A program made the position numbers and the translations under genes. 35,266 bases of DNA from Cellulomonas iranensis NBRC 101100 = JCM 18110 (lineage in GTDB: Bacteria > Actinomycetota > Actinomycetes > Actinomycetales > Cellulomonadaceae): positions 1-35,266 of the forward strand of contig NZ_BCRB01000036.1 in NCBI RefSeq assembly GCF_001552375.1, written 5' to 3'. Under the pieces are notes generated by a model. The model had not been told where the DNA came from, searched no databases, and saw nothing but the letters and a program-made list of their open reading frames with translations. How positions within the stretch are numbered: position 1 is the first letter of the stretch; every line of letters starts with the position of its first letter. Positions 14,644 through 23,017 of this stretch are shown here, piece after piece.

Positions 14644-15992
14644 GCGCCGACGACCGCACGACGGCCGCCGACGACGCCGCGTCCTCCCCGGCGGCGGACA
14701 CCCCGGGCGCTGCGGGCGCGCCCCCCGCGCACGGTCACCACGGCGGTCACGCGGGCGACGTGCTCGCGGCCTCGGGCGACGCGCTGCGGCGCCTGCGCCG
14801 CCGGGTGGGCCTGCCGCCGGGCTTCAACCTCGCCGGTGCCGTGCGGCACACCGTCTGGCGCAACGTGTTCCACCTGGTCGGCGGGTTCCGCGTCGTGGGC
14901 TCGGCGCCGTACGAGGCGATGGTCGTGGTCGCGAACCACTCGTCGCACGCCGACACCCCCGCGCTCATCGCGGCGTTCCCCGCGCCGTACAAGCCGGTGG
15001 TCGTCGCGGCCGACGACTACTGGTTCGACAACCCGTGGAAGGCCCGCGCGCTCCGGCTCGCGATCGGCGCGGTCCCGGTGCGGCGGCAGGGCGGCGGCGG
15101 GTACGAGTCGCTGCTCGACGGCGCGACGCAGGTGCTGGGCAGCGGGTCGAGCCTCCTGGTGTTCCCCGAGGGCACGCGGTCGACCGACGGGCGGCTCGGG
15201 CGGTTCCGCAGCGGCGCGCTGCGCATCGCGCAGGAGTTCGACGTGCCGATCCTGCCCGTGGCGGTCGTGGGCACGCACGAGCTGCTCGCGAAGAAGGGCC
15301 GCCTGACGCCGGGTCCCGTCGAGGTGCGGGTCGGTCACCCCGTCGACCCGCACGGCCTGACCGACATGGCGCCGCTCGTGGCGCAGATCGAGGGCATGCT
15401 CGCGGCCGGCCCGCCCGTGCCGTCCCGGTCGCGCACGTGGCGCGTGCTGCGGGGCGTGATGTCCGGCCCCGCGGGCATGGTCGGAGCGGTGGCCTGGGGC
15501 TTCGCCGAGGCCGTGAGCCTGCCCGTGACGTCCGAGATGTACCTCGTGCTGGTCGCGGCGTCCCACCCGCGGCGCGTCGTGCCGGCCGCCGCGTGCCTCG
15601 CGGTCGGGTCGGTCGCGGGCGTGCTCGTGACGCGCGCGCTCACGGCGCGCGGCGAACGCCCGCCCGCGCCGCTGACGACGCCCGCCATGCGGACCCGCGC
15701 CGCGGCCGACCTGGCGGTCGGGGCGCGCGGCATCTGGCGGCAGGCCCTCAACGGCGTCCCGGTGAAGGTGTACGCGGCCGAGGCGGGTGCCGCGGGCGTG
15801 CCCGCGGTGCCGCTGGCCGGGCACGCGCTCGGCGCGCGGGGTGCGCGCGCGCTCGCGGTCGGTGCGGTCGTCGGGGCGGCGGCGGGCGTCGCGGCGCCGG
15901 TGCTCCGCCGGTTCTACGGCCCGTACCTCGCGGCGGCGGGCGTCACGTTCGGCGTGGGGCTCGCGGCGGTCGTGCGGCGCTGGAGCCGCTGA
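14640..15992 (+). CDS. PlsC-type acyltransferase fused to a DedA/VTT-like membrane domain
   Basis: 450 residues in three parts. Residues 1-50 are a low-complexity, His/Ala-rich leader. Residues about 60-260 are a 1-acylglycerol-3-phosphate acyltransferase domain with NHSSHAD (His100, Asp105) and FPEGTR (175-180). Residues about 275-445 are a membrane domain beginning GAVAWGFAEAVSLPVTSEMYLV, which looks like the re-entrant E-x-x-x-P-(V/I)-(T/P)-x-E segment of DedA/YqaA/VTT proteins, followed by GVPVKVYAAEAGAAGV and further helices. DedA/VTT proteins include lipid scramblases and flippases, so the fusion could make phosphatidate and move lipid across the membrane. The acyltransferase call is firm; the membrane-domain call is by motif. 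The GTG start overlaps the cytidylyltransferase stop. Confidence 0.8.
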   Translation: MSADDRTTAADDAASSPAADTPGAAGAPPAHGHHGGHAGDVLAASGDALRRLRRRVGLPPGFNLAGAVRHTVWRNVFHLVGGFRVVGSAPYEAMVVVANHSSHADTPALIAAFPAPYKPVVVAADDYWFDNPWKARALRLAIGAVPVRRQGGGGYESLLDGATQVLGSGSSLLVFPEGTRSTDGRLGRFRSGALRIAQEFDVPILPVAVVGTHELLAKKGRLTPGPVEVRVGHPVDPHGLTDMAPLVAQIEGMLAAGPPVPSRSRTWRVLRGVMSGPAGMVGAVAWGFAEAVSLPVTSEMYLVLVAASHPRRVVPAAACLAVGSVAGVLVTRALTARGERPPAPLTTPAMRTRAAADLAVGARGIWRQALNGVPVKVYAAEAGAAGVPAVPLAGHALGARGARALAVGAVVGAAAGVAAPVLRRFYGPYLAAAGVTFGVGLAAVVRRWSR

Positions 15993-16001
15993 CCGCCGCG
16001 A

Positions 16002-16015
16002 GCCCGCCCGCGGGC
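16002..16015. terminator. Weak hairpin between convergent genes
   Basis: GCCCGC and GCGGGC with a 2-nt spacer (5-bp stem with a 4-nt loop in practice). It may serve both the acyltransferase and the HAAS-type gene. Confidence 0.3.
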
Positions 16016-16025
16016 GCCGGCCCCG

Positions 16026-16769
16026 TCAGCGCGACAGCAGGACCACGCCGACGACCGCGAGCACCGCGATCGCTGCCTGCACGCCCGTCGTCACCAGCGT
16101 GAGCCGGCCGGTCTCGCGGCGGGCGGCGGCGAGCGCGGCCTCGCGGTCGCCGCCGGGGGCGACGACCGGGTCCTCGAGGGTCGGGCGGCGGCGCGCCAGG
16201 ACGACGGCCGCGAGCGCGACGGCCGCGCCGCCGAGCGTGACGGGCGCGGCGGGGAGCGTGGCGACCTCCCACGCACGTCCCAGCAGCACCAGCACGACGG
16301 TCGGCACCATGGGCGCCATCACGACGAGCGACGCGCGCAGCGGGGAGCCGGTGACGAGGAACCGCAGCAGGGGCGTGCCGTAGCGCTGCAGCACGAACGG
16401 CGTGACGACCACGACCACGACGACCGCGAGGATCCCCACGGTCAGGGTCAGGGCACCTGACGTCACCCAGGCGCCGAGGCCGTTGAGCGCGGCGACGAAC
16501 CCGGCGGCGCCGAGCGCGTAGGGCACCATGTCGCGGGGGTCGTCGGGCGTGGGGCGCGCCGCGGTCTCGGCGACCTGCTCGGCGTACCGGGTCGCGTCGC
16601 CGAACGCGTCCTGCGCGGTCGTGCCGGAGTCGAGCACGTGGGTCTCGATCTCGGTGAGGACGTCGCCGATCACGTCGCCGGGGACGTCCCGCAGGCGCAG
16701 CTCGAGGACGAGCGCCTCGGTCCAGTCGGGGTCGACGTGCGGTGCGAGGGTCGCGGGGTCGAGGCTCAC
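16026..16769 (-). CDS. HAAS-type membrane protein partnered with PadR
   Basis: 247 residues. The N-terminal 75 residues form a short helical domain (LRLRDVPGDVIGDVLTEIETHVLDSG ... AFGDATRYAEQVAE) like the HAAS domain found next to PadR regulators. Five or so hydrophobic helices and a basic loop follow. Such pairs are thought to sense envelope state and signal to PadR, but the ligand is unknown. The GTG at 16769 overlaps the PadR stop (GTGA) and has GGAGG 7 nt upstream inside the PadR gene, so the two are coupled and controlled together by the operator at 17152-17189. Confidence 0.82.
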   Translation of the reverse strand: MSLDPATLAPHVDPDWTEALVLELRLRDVPGDVIGDVLTEIETHVLDSGTTAQDAFGDATRYAEQVAETAARPTPDDPRDMVPYALGAAGFVAALNGLGAWVTSGALTLTVGILAVVVVVVVTPFVLQRYGTPLLRFLVTGSPLRASLVVMAPMVPTVVLVLLGRAWEVATLPAAPVTLGGAAVALAAVVLARRRPTLEDPVVAPGGDREAALAAARRETGRLTLVTTGVQAAIAVLAVVGVVLLSR

Positions 16770-17149
16770 GGGGCCACCTCCGGTGTCGTGACGAACATCT
16801 GGGTGAGGGCGGCGAAGCGCGACCAGCGCGCGCCCTCGTCGTGCAGGTGCGTGCGGCCCGCGGCGGTGAGCGCGTAGTACTTGCGCCCGGGGCCGCCGTC
16901 GCCGGGCCGCCACTCCTCCTCCACGAGGCCCGCGGCGTGCAGGCGCGCGAGCAGGGGGTAGAGCGTGCCGCCCTTGATCTCCCCGAGGCCGGCGGCGGCG
17001 AGCCGCTGCGCGATCTCGTAGCCGTACGTGGCGCCGGCGGTGAGCACGCGCAGCACGCACAGCGTGAGGACGCCGCGCAGCCAGTCGCTCGGCCAGTCGG
17101 CCGGTGCGGCGGTGCCGGGGGTGTCCTCGGCGCGGGAGCGGGTGGGCAT
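16766..17149 (-). CDS. PadR-family transcriptional regulator
   Basis: 127 residues. The winged-helix DNA-binding domain is clear: YGYEIAQRL, LGEIKGGTLYPLLARLHAAGLVEEEW and GRKYYALTAAGRTHL. The C-terminal helix that dimerises PadR-s2 proteins is short. The ATG at 17149 is chosen because TACTGT ends 6 nt upstream; an upstream ATG at 17182 would lie inside the operator. The first gene of a two-gene operon with the HAAS-type protein. The operator palindromes overlap the -10 box, so it should repress itself, as most PadR proteins do. Confidence 0.9.
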   Translation of the reverse strand: MPTRSRAEDTPGTAAPADWPSDWLRGVLTLCVLRVLTAGATYGYEIAQRLAAAGLGEIKGGTLYPLLARLHAAGLVEEEWRPGDGGPGRKYYALTAAGRTHLHDEGARWSRFAALTQMFVTTPEVAP

Positions 17150-17151
17150 GG

Positions 17152-17189
17152 CTAGACAGTACGACTGACTAGGTAGGAACACAACCTAG
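17152..17189. promoter_or_regulatory. PadR operator: two overlapping 21-bp dyads
   Basis: Dyad 1 (17152-17172) reads CTAG-A-CAGT-3nt... with the mirror ACTG-x-CTAG; 16 of 21 positions are symmetric. Dyad 2 (17169-17189) is CTAGGT-9nt-ACCTAG. They share the central CTAG, so CTAG occurs at 17152, 17169 and 17186, every 17 bp. CTAG is rare in DNA this GC-rich. The array covers the PadR -10 box. Confidence 0.7.
17156..17161 (-). promoter_or_regulatory. -10 box of the leaderless padR transcript
   Basis: TACTGT on the minus strand ends 6 nt before the ATG at 17149, within operator dyad 1. Confidence 0.6.
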
Positions 17190-17248
17190 GTGCTCCGCCG
17201 GGTCCGACCCGCACCTCGGTACGTCGTCGAACCCCGACCCCGGAAACG

Positions 17249-17288
17249 GCGAAGGGCGCCCCGACCCGGAGGTCGGAGCGCCCTTCGC
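17249..17288 (-). terminator. Strong terminator of the cold-shock gene
   Basis: An 11-bp outer stem (17249-17259 with 17278-17288), one mismatch, then a 6-bp inner stem with a CGGA loop. Read on the minus strand it is followed by a short T-run (CCGTTTCC). It starts 30 nt past the cold-shock stop. Confidence 0.8.
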
Positions 17289-17317
17289 GAGAGCTGTCAG
17301 GCTCGCTGAGCGGAGGC

Positions 17318-17521
17318 TCAGGCGGGCTCGACGTTCGAGGCCTGGGGGCCCTTGGGGCCGGCCTGCACGTCGAACTGCACGCGCTGGTTCTCCTCGAGCG
17401 AGCGGTAGCCCTGCGTCTGGATGGCCGAGTAGTGGACGAAGACGTCCGGGCCGCCGTCCTCGGGGGCGATGAAGCCGAAGCCCTTCTCGGCGTTGAACCA
17501 CTTCACGATGCCAGTAGGCAC
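17318..17521 (-). CDS. Cold-shock domain protein (CspA family)
   Basis: 67 residues from the GTG at 17521, the usual length. The RNA-binding motifs RNP1 (KGFGFI) and RNP2 (VFVHY) are intact. It binds single-stranded RNA or DNA and acts as an RNA chaperone. An ATG two codons upstream (17527) would add Met-Thr, but the ribosome-binding site GAGGAG is 7 nt from the GTG and only 1 nt from the ATG, so the GTG (M-P-T-G-I-V-K-W) is preferred. A strong terminator follows. The region 17528-17705 is a gene-free leader, as expected for csp genes with long regulated 5' UTRs; its promoter could not be fixed. Confidence 0.93.
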   Translation of the reverse strand: MPTGIVKWFNAEKGFGFIAPEDGGPDVFVHYSAIQTQGYRSLEENQRVQFDVQAGPKGPQASNVEPA

Positions 17522-17705
17522 TGTCATTCTCCTCATGCGTGTACTACGACCCCGACGACCGGGACCGGGTGAATCACGGTGGCCGTCGTCCGCTCCGGAG
17601 AAGGTGGACAAGCACAGCACTGCGACTACGGGTACACAGTAGCCGGACACGGGCGTGCGAAGCGAGGCCTTCACCCCAAGTCGTCCCGGCCCGGACGGCG
17701 GACGC

Positions 17706-18383
17706 TCAGCCCGTGGACCCCTCGGCACCCGCGAGCACGCGTGCGCGCAGCCCGCGCAGCATGCCCCGCGTCATCACCGTGCTCAGCAGGCACGACGGCT
17801 CCGCCACGAGCCGCGACGCCGCCGACGTGTACACGTACCGCTCGCGCACCACGACCCGCGTGCCCCCGCGGGGGTCCGGCCGCAGCACGAACGCCCACGA
17901 GAACCCGTACGGCGGCGGCGCGGCCCCCGCCGGCGCGTCCGGTCCGCGCAGCACGAGCGCCCGGCCCGGGTCGACGACCGCGACGTCCAACCCCTTCGCG
18001 GGGTGCAGCCGCACCACGTCACCCACCGCGAGGTCCTGCCACGCGGGCTCCACCCGGTCGGCCGAGCGGATGTCGCAGCCGACCAGGTTCTCGAGCACGT
18101 CGTACGAGTAGAACCCGCCGCGCCCCTGCCCGATCTGCACGAGCCACGGCCACACGTCCTGCGGACGTGCCGCGACACCGATCGCGCGCGTCGCGACGAG
18201 GTCCGCGCCCGGCGTCAGGTCGTCGCCCGGCAGCGTCGCGTCCAGCTCGTCCTCGCGCGCGCCCCACTGCAGGCCCCACGCGCGCGCCACGGGCAGGCCC
18301 GCGACGCCCAGCGCGAGCGTCGTCCCCAGCACCTCGCGCGGGCGCGGCAGCGGCAGGCGCAGGGTCAGGTGTCGGCGGTCCAC
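17706..18383 (-). CDS. SRPBCC-superfamily protein
   Basis: 225 residues. The hallmark is [33 protein letters not shown] (positions 80-112, shown as key residues W-L-x-Q-I-G, G-F-Y-S-Y and L-E-N) followed by W-Q-D-L-A-V-G-D. This is the START/Bet v1-like SRPBCC group found in many actinobacteria. The fold binds hydrophobic ligands; the ligand is unknown. A hydrophobic N-terminal stretch (about 17-35) could be a membrane anchor. The GTG at 18383 has only a weak GGTGG upstream. It is divergent from the P1 peptidase gene (86 nt). Confidence 0.8.
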   Translation of the reverse strand: MDRRHLTLRLPLPRPREVLGTTLALGVAGLPVARAWGLQWGAREDELDATLPGDDLTPGADLVATRAIGVAARPQDVWPWLVQIGQGRGGFYSYDVLENLVGCDIRSADRVEPAWQDLAVGDVVRLHPAKGLDVAVVDPGRALVLRGPDAPAGAAPPPYGFSWAFVLRPDPRGGTRVVVRERYVYTSAASRLVAEPSCLLSTVMTRGMLRGLRARVLAGAEGSTG

Positions 18384-18469
18384 GCGTCCACCGCACCACG
18401 CGGTGCCCGCGGGCGGTTGAGCCGAACGTCCCGTCCGTCGCGCCGGGCCGGGCGTGCCACGCTGGGTCG

Positions 18470-19501
18470 ATGAGCAGCCAGCCCGACCCCGCCGGCACCG
18501 CCACGTCCCCGACCGGCGCCCTCACCGACGTGCGCGGCGTCCGCGTCGGGCACGTGCAGCGCTCCGGCGACGGGTGGCTCACCGGCGTGACCGTCGTCCT
18601 CCCGCCACCCGGCACGGTCGGCGGCGTCGACGTGCGCGGCGGCGGCCCCGGCACGCACGAGACCGACGCGCTCGACCCGCGCACGCTCGTGCCGACGGTC
18701 GACGCGGTCGTGCTCACGGGCGGCAGCGCGTTCGGCCTCGTCGCCGCGCACGGCGCGCAGCGGTGGTGCGCCGAGCAGGGGCGGGGGTTCCCCGTGTCGC
18801 CCGTGCCGGGCCGCGTCGTGCCGATCGTGCCGGCAGCGGCCGTGTTCGACCTGGGACGCGGCGGCGACTTCGCGGCGCGCCCCACCGAGCAGATGGGCCA
18901 CGACGCCGCGGCCGCCGCGCACGCGTCGGGCGACGGCGCACCCGTCGCGCGGGGCGGGGTCGGCGCCGGCACGGGTGCGGCGCTCGCGGGCGCGTCCTAC
19001 CGCGGCGGCGTCGGCACGGCGTCGGTGCGCCTGCCCGACGGGCCGGCCGCGGGCGTCGTCGTCGGCGCGCTCGTCGTCGTCAACGCCGCGGGCGCGCCGA
19101 CGGGCCTCGGCGCCCCTGCCGCCGCACCCGGCGGTGCGCTCGACGCCGACGGCGCGCGCGTCGTCGACGCCCCCGCCGACCCGCCGCTCAACACCACGCT
19201 CGTCGTCGTCGCGACCGACGCCGCGCTCGACCCCGCCGAGACCTCACGCACCGCGACCACCGCCCACGACGGGCTGGCGCGCGCGCTCGACCCCGTGCAC
19301 ACGCTCGCCGACGGCGACACGGTCTTCGCGCTCGCGACCCAGGCGGTCGCGCTGCCCGCCCCGCGACCCGACCGCGTCGCGGCGCTCGTCGCGGTGCAGG
19401 CGGCCGCCGCCACCGCGGTCGAGCGCGCGGTCGTCGACGCCGTGCGGTCGGCGCGCGGCGTGCGCACGCCCGCGGTCGAGCTGCCGGGCTGGACGGACTG
19501 A
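18470..19501 (+). CDS. P1-family (DmpA/NylC-type) self-cleaving peptidase
   Basis: 343 residues. The N-terminal nucleophile hydrolases of this family cut themselves into two chains. Here the expected site is PPLNTTLVVVATDA, with cleavage before Thr242 after Asn241, as in the nylon hydrolase NylC; DmpA uses Gly-Ser instead. Other landmarks are LTGGSAFGL (82-90) and GGVGAGTGAA. Members act as beta-aminopeptidases or amidases; the natural substrate is unclear. The ATG at 18470 lacks a ribosome-binding site, and CACGCT ends 6 nt before it, a near-match to the leaderless box. It is followed 155 nt later by the M48 protease gene, which has its own promoter. Confidence 0.88.
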   Translation: MSSQPDPAGTATSPTGALTDVRGVRVGHVQRSGDGWLTGVTVVLPPPGTVGGVDVRGGGPGTHETDALDPRTLVPTVDAVVLTGGSAFGLVAAHGAQRWCAEQGRGFPVSPVPGRVVPIVPAAAVFDLGRGGDFAARPTEQMGHDAAAAAHASGDGAPVARGGVGAGTGAALAGASYRGGVGTASVRLPDGPAAGVVVGALVVVNAAGAPTGLGAPAAAPGGALDADGARVVDAPADPPLNTTLVVVATDAALDPAETSRTATTAHDGLARALDPVHTLADGDTVFALATQAVALPAPRPDRVAALVAVQAAAATAVERAVVDAVRSARGVRTPAVELPGWTD

Positions 19502-19602
19502 CACCCGGCCGACGGACCCCCGCGGCACGCCGCGCCCGGCCCGCACGGCCACGTCACCCGGACGGTCCACGTCCCGCGCGCCCGGGCGCTGCCGCGACTC
19601 GC

Positions 19603-19608
19603 TACGCT
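19603..19608 (+). promoter_or_regulatory. Possible -10 box of the M48 protease gene
   Basis: TACGCT lies 48 nt before the ATG at 19657, which has its own ribosome-binding site GGGAG. Confidence 0.35.
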
Positions 19609-19656
19609 CCCGCTCGCACGGACCCGCGACCGGGTCCCCCCGAGCCGGGAGCCAGC

Positions 19657-21546
19657 ATGAGCACGAGGACGCGCGCGGCAGTCGCGGTCGGGACACTGAT
19701 CGGGTTCTACCTGTTCGCCGGAGCGCTCGTGGTCGGCCTCGGGCTGCTCGCGGTCCTGGCCGTCCGGTCGGGCTCGGGCGCCAACGGCGTCAAGCTCGCG
19801 GCCTTCGCGGCGCTCGCGCTGGGCGGCATCGTCGTCGCCCTGTGGAAGGTCGCCCGGGCGCGCCCGGCGCCGCCCTCCGGCCCGCTCGTGCTGCGGTCCG
19901 ACGCGCCCGAGCTGTGGGGTGTGGTCGACGAGGTCGCCGCGCTCGCGGGCACGGCCGGGCCCGACGAGATCCGGCTCGTCCCCGAGGTCAACGCCGGCGT
20001 CATGGAGGACGCGCGACTGCTGGGCCTCGTCGGTGGCACGCGGCGGATGGTCCTGGGCGTTCCGCTGCTGCACGGCCTGACCGTCTCCCAGCTCCGCTCG
20101 GTGCTCGCGCACGAGCTCGGTCACTACTCGCACGACGACACCCGGCTGTCGGTGGTCGTGCACCGGGGTCGGGAGGTCATCGGCGCGACCGTCGAGCAGC
20201 TCTCGGGGTCGCTGCCCGGCTGGCTGCTGCGGCAGTACGGCAAGCTCTACCTGCTGGTCTCGGCCGCGACGAGCCGTCGCCAGGAGCTCGCGGCCGACGC
20301 GTTGTCCGTCCGCGCCGTGGGCCGTGCGACCGCGCAGTCGGCGCTGCGCGAGGTCGGCGTCGTCGACGCCGCGTGGGACTTCTACCTGGGTCAGTACGTG
20401 AGCACGGGGTGGGACGTCGGCCTCGCCCCGTCTCCCGCGGCGTTCTTCGGCGGGTTCCCGCAGCTGCTGGCCGCACGTCACGGCGAGCTCGGCGACCTGC
20501 GCACCGCGTCGTCCGACGGCCGCGGCAGCCGCTGGGACAGCCACCCGCCGACGGACGAGCGGCTCGTCGCGATGGACGGCCTGCCCGACGTCGCGCACGT
20601 GCCCGACGGTCGCCCCGCGCGCGTGCTCGTCCCGCGGCTCGATCAGCTCGCGGCCGCGCTGGCCGACGAGACGGTCGCCTACGAGGACCGTCGCCGGCTC
20701 GACTGGCCCGACCTGGTGCCGCCCGCCGTCGCGGCGGACGAGCAGCGCCGCGCCGACGCCGTGCACCGCGTGGTCGCCCGGCTGGCGGGCGTGCCGCGCG
20801 GCAGCGTGGGCGCCCTGCTCGACCTGGTCGAGCAGGGGCGTGGCGTGCAGCTCGCGCGCGAGCTCGGCCTCGAGCCCGCTCCGGTCCACGCACCGGACGC
20901 CAACGCCTTCGGCGGTGCGACCCTCGTGGACGCGCTGGCCTCCGTGCTGGGAGCCGCGCTCGTCGCCGCGGGCGCCGCGCGGTGGACGCTCGACTGGGCC
21001 GGCCCCGCCGCGCTGCGCACGACGGCCGACGAGCCCGTCGACCTCGCCGCGCACGCCCGGCGCGCGGCCGACCCCGCGCAGGTCGCGCACGTGCGCGCCT
21101 GGCTCGTCGACCTGGGTGTGGACGTCGAGGCGGTCGGCCAGGTCGCCGAGCGTGCGACCGCGCACGGCGCGAGCGTCGTCGCCGGGCTCGCGACCGTGGC
21201 TGTCGACGGTGCGCCCCACGACGTGCTGGTCCTCGACCGCGGCCTCGTCCTGGTGCCGTGCCCCAAGAAGCCCGAGGGCGGCAAGGCCCGGCTCGCCGCC
21301 TACCTCGACGTCCCGGTGCACCGCCTCGCCGAGACGCACCGCTACGTCGCCTACGAGGACGTGCGCGCGGCGACCGTCCGGCGCGCGGTGCCCGTGCACG
21401 CGGTCCTCGCGCTGCACGACGGCACGACGATCGTGCTGAAGGAGCGGTGGACGGGCGACACGCTGACGAAGCAGTCGCAGGAGGTGCTGGCGGGCCACCT
21501 GGCGTCGTTCGCGCCCCTGGACGAGGCGGCCGCCCGGACCCCGTGA
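19657..21546 (+). CDS. Membrane-anchored M48-family metalloprotease
   Basis: 629 residues. Two N-terminal hydrophobic helices (about 8-36 and 47-66) precede the peptidase. The zinc motif HELGH is at 152-156 and the third ligand is Glu210 in RRQELAADALS. The protease part ends near 330. The remaining 300 residues are unusual for M48: a second part contains ALADETVAYEDRRRLDWPDL, then a region with DVLVLDRGLVLVPCPKKPEGGKARLAAYL and a final AYEDVRAATVRRAVPVHAVLALHDGTTIVLKERWTGDTL, which resembles a PH-like domain. Related two-part proteins occur in actinobacteria and their role is unknown. The ATG at 19657 has GGGAG upstream. Confidence 0.85.
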   Translation: MSTRTRAAVAVGTLIGFYLFAGALVVGLGLLAVLAVRSGSGANGVKLAAFAALALGGIVVALWKVARARPAPPSGPLVLRSDAPELWGVVDEVAALAGTAGPDEIRLVPEVNAGVMEDARLLGLVGGTRRMVLGVPLLHGLTVSQLRSVLAHELGHYSHDDTRLSVVVHRGREVIGATVEQLSGSLPGWLLRQYGKLYLLVSAATSRRQELAADALSVRAVGRATAQSALREVGVVDAAWDFYLGQYVSTGWDVGLAPSPAAFFGGFPQLLAARHGELGDLRTASSDGRGSRWDSHPPTDERLVAMDGLPDVAHVPDGRPARVLVPRLDQLAAALADETVAYEDRRRLDWPDLVPPAVAADEQRRADAVHRVVARLAGVPRGSVGALLDLVEQGRGVQLARELGLEPAPVHAPDANAFGGATLVDALASVLGAALVAAGAARWTLDWAGPAALRTTADEPVDLAAHARRAADPAQVAHVRAWLVDLGVDVEAVGQVAERATAHGASVVAGLATVAVDGAPHDVLVLDRGLVLVPCPKKPEGGKARLAAYLDVPVHRLAETHRYVAYEDVRAATVRRAVPVHAVLALHDGTTIVLKERWTGDTLTKQSQEVLAGHLASFAPLDEAAARTP

Positions 21547-21595
21547 GGCTCGCCCCGGCCGGGCCGCACCCGGACCGGCGCCTCGCGTCGGCCCC

Positions 21596-22447
21596 TCAGG
21601 CCAGGCCCAGCAGCTCCTCGCTGCGCTCCCACAGCACGCGCGCGAGCGTCGGGTCGTCGCCGCGGTGGTTGACGCGCGCGATCCGGCCGTCGGCCCAGTA
21701 CTGGCCGGACGGCCAGTCGACGTCGGGCCGCTCGCCGGCCAGGCGCACGAGGTCCGCGGCGCCCTGCTCGGGCGTGCGCAGCACGCGCTGGCCCAGCGGC
21801 GACCGGTAGAACCAGCCGAACAGGTCGTGCGACGTGCCCGCGAAGCTCGTCGCGACGCCGCCCGGGTGCACGGCCCCCGACGCCAGGCCCGCGCGGTGGT
21901 ACCGGCGGTGCAGCTCGCGCGTGAACAGCAGGTTCGCGAGCTTCGCGTCGGCGTACGCGCGGAACGGCACGTAGCGCCGCTCGTCCTGCCGGCCGCCCAG
22001 CACCAGGGCGTCGGCCGTCGTCAGGCGCGACACGCGGTGCGCCGCGCTCGACGTCGTCACCACCGCCGGGCCGTCCGACGCGAGCAGGCGGTCCAGCAGC
22101 AGGTGCGTCAGCAGGAACGGCGCGAGGTGGTCCACCTGGAACGTCGTCTCGAGGCCGTCCTGCGTCCACGTCAGCTCGGGGAACAGGCCGCCCGCGTTGT
22201 TCACCAGCGCGTCGATGCGCGGGTGCGCCGTGAGCAGCTCGTCGGCGAGCGCGCGCACCTGCGCCAGGTCCGTGAAGTCCGCGAGGTGCGCGGTCGCCCC
22301 GGCCTCGGCCGCGACGCGCCGCGTGCGCTCGGCGTTCCGGCCGACGACGACGACCTCGTGGCCCGCCGCGGCGAGCGCGCGCGCCGCGGCGGCGCCGATC
22401 CCGTCGCTCGCTCCCGTGACGACGACCGTGCGGGGGTGGTGGGTCAC
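21596..22447 (-). CDS. Short-chain dehydrogenase/reductase (SDR)
   Basis: 283 residues. The cofactor motif TGASDGIG (11-18), NNAG (83-86), catalytic Ser133 or Ser134, and Tyr165-x3-Lys169 (YADAK) are all present. The pattern, including the late HPGGVATSF segment, is of the retinol-dehydrogenase-like SDR group, normally NADP-dependent. Substrate unknown. The GTG at 22447 has GAGGAG 6 nt upstream. It follows the DUF664 gene by 47 nt on the same strand, so the two may be one operon. Confidence 0.9.
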   Translation of the reverse strand: MTHHPRTVVVTGASDGIGAAAARALAAAGHEVVVVGRNAERTRRVAAEAGATAHLADFTDLAQVRALADELLTAHPRIDALVNNAGGLFPELTWTQDGLETTFQVDHLAPFLLTHLLLDRLLASDGPAVVTTSSAAHRVSRLTTADALVLGGRQDERRYVPFRAYADAKLANLLFTRELHRRYHRAGLASGAVHPGGVATSFAGTSHDLFGWFYRSPLGQRVLRTPEQGAADLVRLAGERPDVDWPSGQYWADGRIARVNHRGDDPTLARVLWERSEELLGLA

Positions 22448-22494
22448 GCGGGGCTCCTCGGGGTGCGGGATCGTCGGACGGGCGTCGGCGGGGG

Positions 22495-23010
22495 TCAGCG
22501 GGCGTCGAGCAGCCCGCGCAGGTACGCGGCCTGCCCGGTGTGCTCGAGGCAGTCCGCCAGCACGCTGACGAGCCGCACGCCGAGCGTCACCGGCGGGTCC
22601 CACTCCTCGTCGACGACCGTGCCGAGGTCGTCGTCGTCGATCCGCTCGAGGTACGCCAGGGTCTGCGCGGTCGTCGCGTCGAGGTAGCCGAGCAGCAGCG
22701 CCGGGTCCGCGTCGACGCGCGCGACGTCGGCGGGGGACTGGCCGTAGCCGGTCGCGTCGGCGGCGAACGGCAGCGCGAGGCGCGCCGCCCAGCCGTCGGC
22801 CGTCCACACCTGCTCGACGCCCGCGAGCGGCGCGACCTGCGCGTCCTGCACGCGCGCGGTGTGCCACACGAGCCACGCGAGCGTGTTGGCGCGCGGGCCG
22901 GGGCGCCACGTGCGGCCCGCGACGTCCACGCCCTCGAGCGCGCGTCGCAGCGCGGGCGGCACCCGCTCGAACCCGTCGGCCAGCACCGTGCGTGCACCTG
23001 TTCCCGTCAC
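22495..23010 (-). CDS. DinB/DUF664-family (mycothiol-transferase-like) protein
   Basis: 171 residues of the DinB four-helix bundle. Candidate metal ligands are the His in LVWHTARVQDAQ and the His in DCLEHTGQAAYLRG; the NTLAWLVWHTA start and the EHTGQAAYLR end are typical of DUF664. Actinobacterial members are annotated as mycothiol-dependent transferases or detoxification proteins. The GTG at 23010 has a leaderless -10 box 7 nt upstream and no ribosome-binding site. It is probably co-transcribed with the SDR gene. Confidence 0.85.
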   Translation of the reverse strand: MTGTGARTVLADGFERVPPALRRALEGVDVAGRTWRPGPRANTLAWLVWHTARVQDAQVAPLAGVEQVWTADGWAARLALPFAADATGYGQSPADVARVDADPALLLGYLDATTAQTLAYLERIDDDDLGTVVDEEWDPPVTLGVRLVSVLADCLEHTGQAAYLRGLLDAR

Positions 23011-23017
23011 GGGCCCG

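Noticed and set aside
18997-21498. Long open frames antisense to the P1 and M48 protease genes, and similar ones of 600-990 codons elsewhere (for example 28986-31958 and 92-2032)
   Set aside because: At about 75% G+C, stop codons are rare in non-coding frames. The translations are Arg/Ala/Gly/Pro-biased with no family motifs, while the other strand shows clear domains and start signals.
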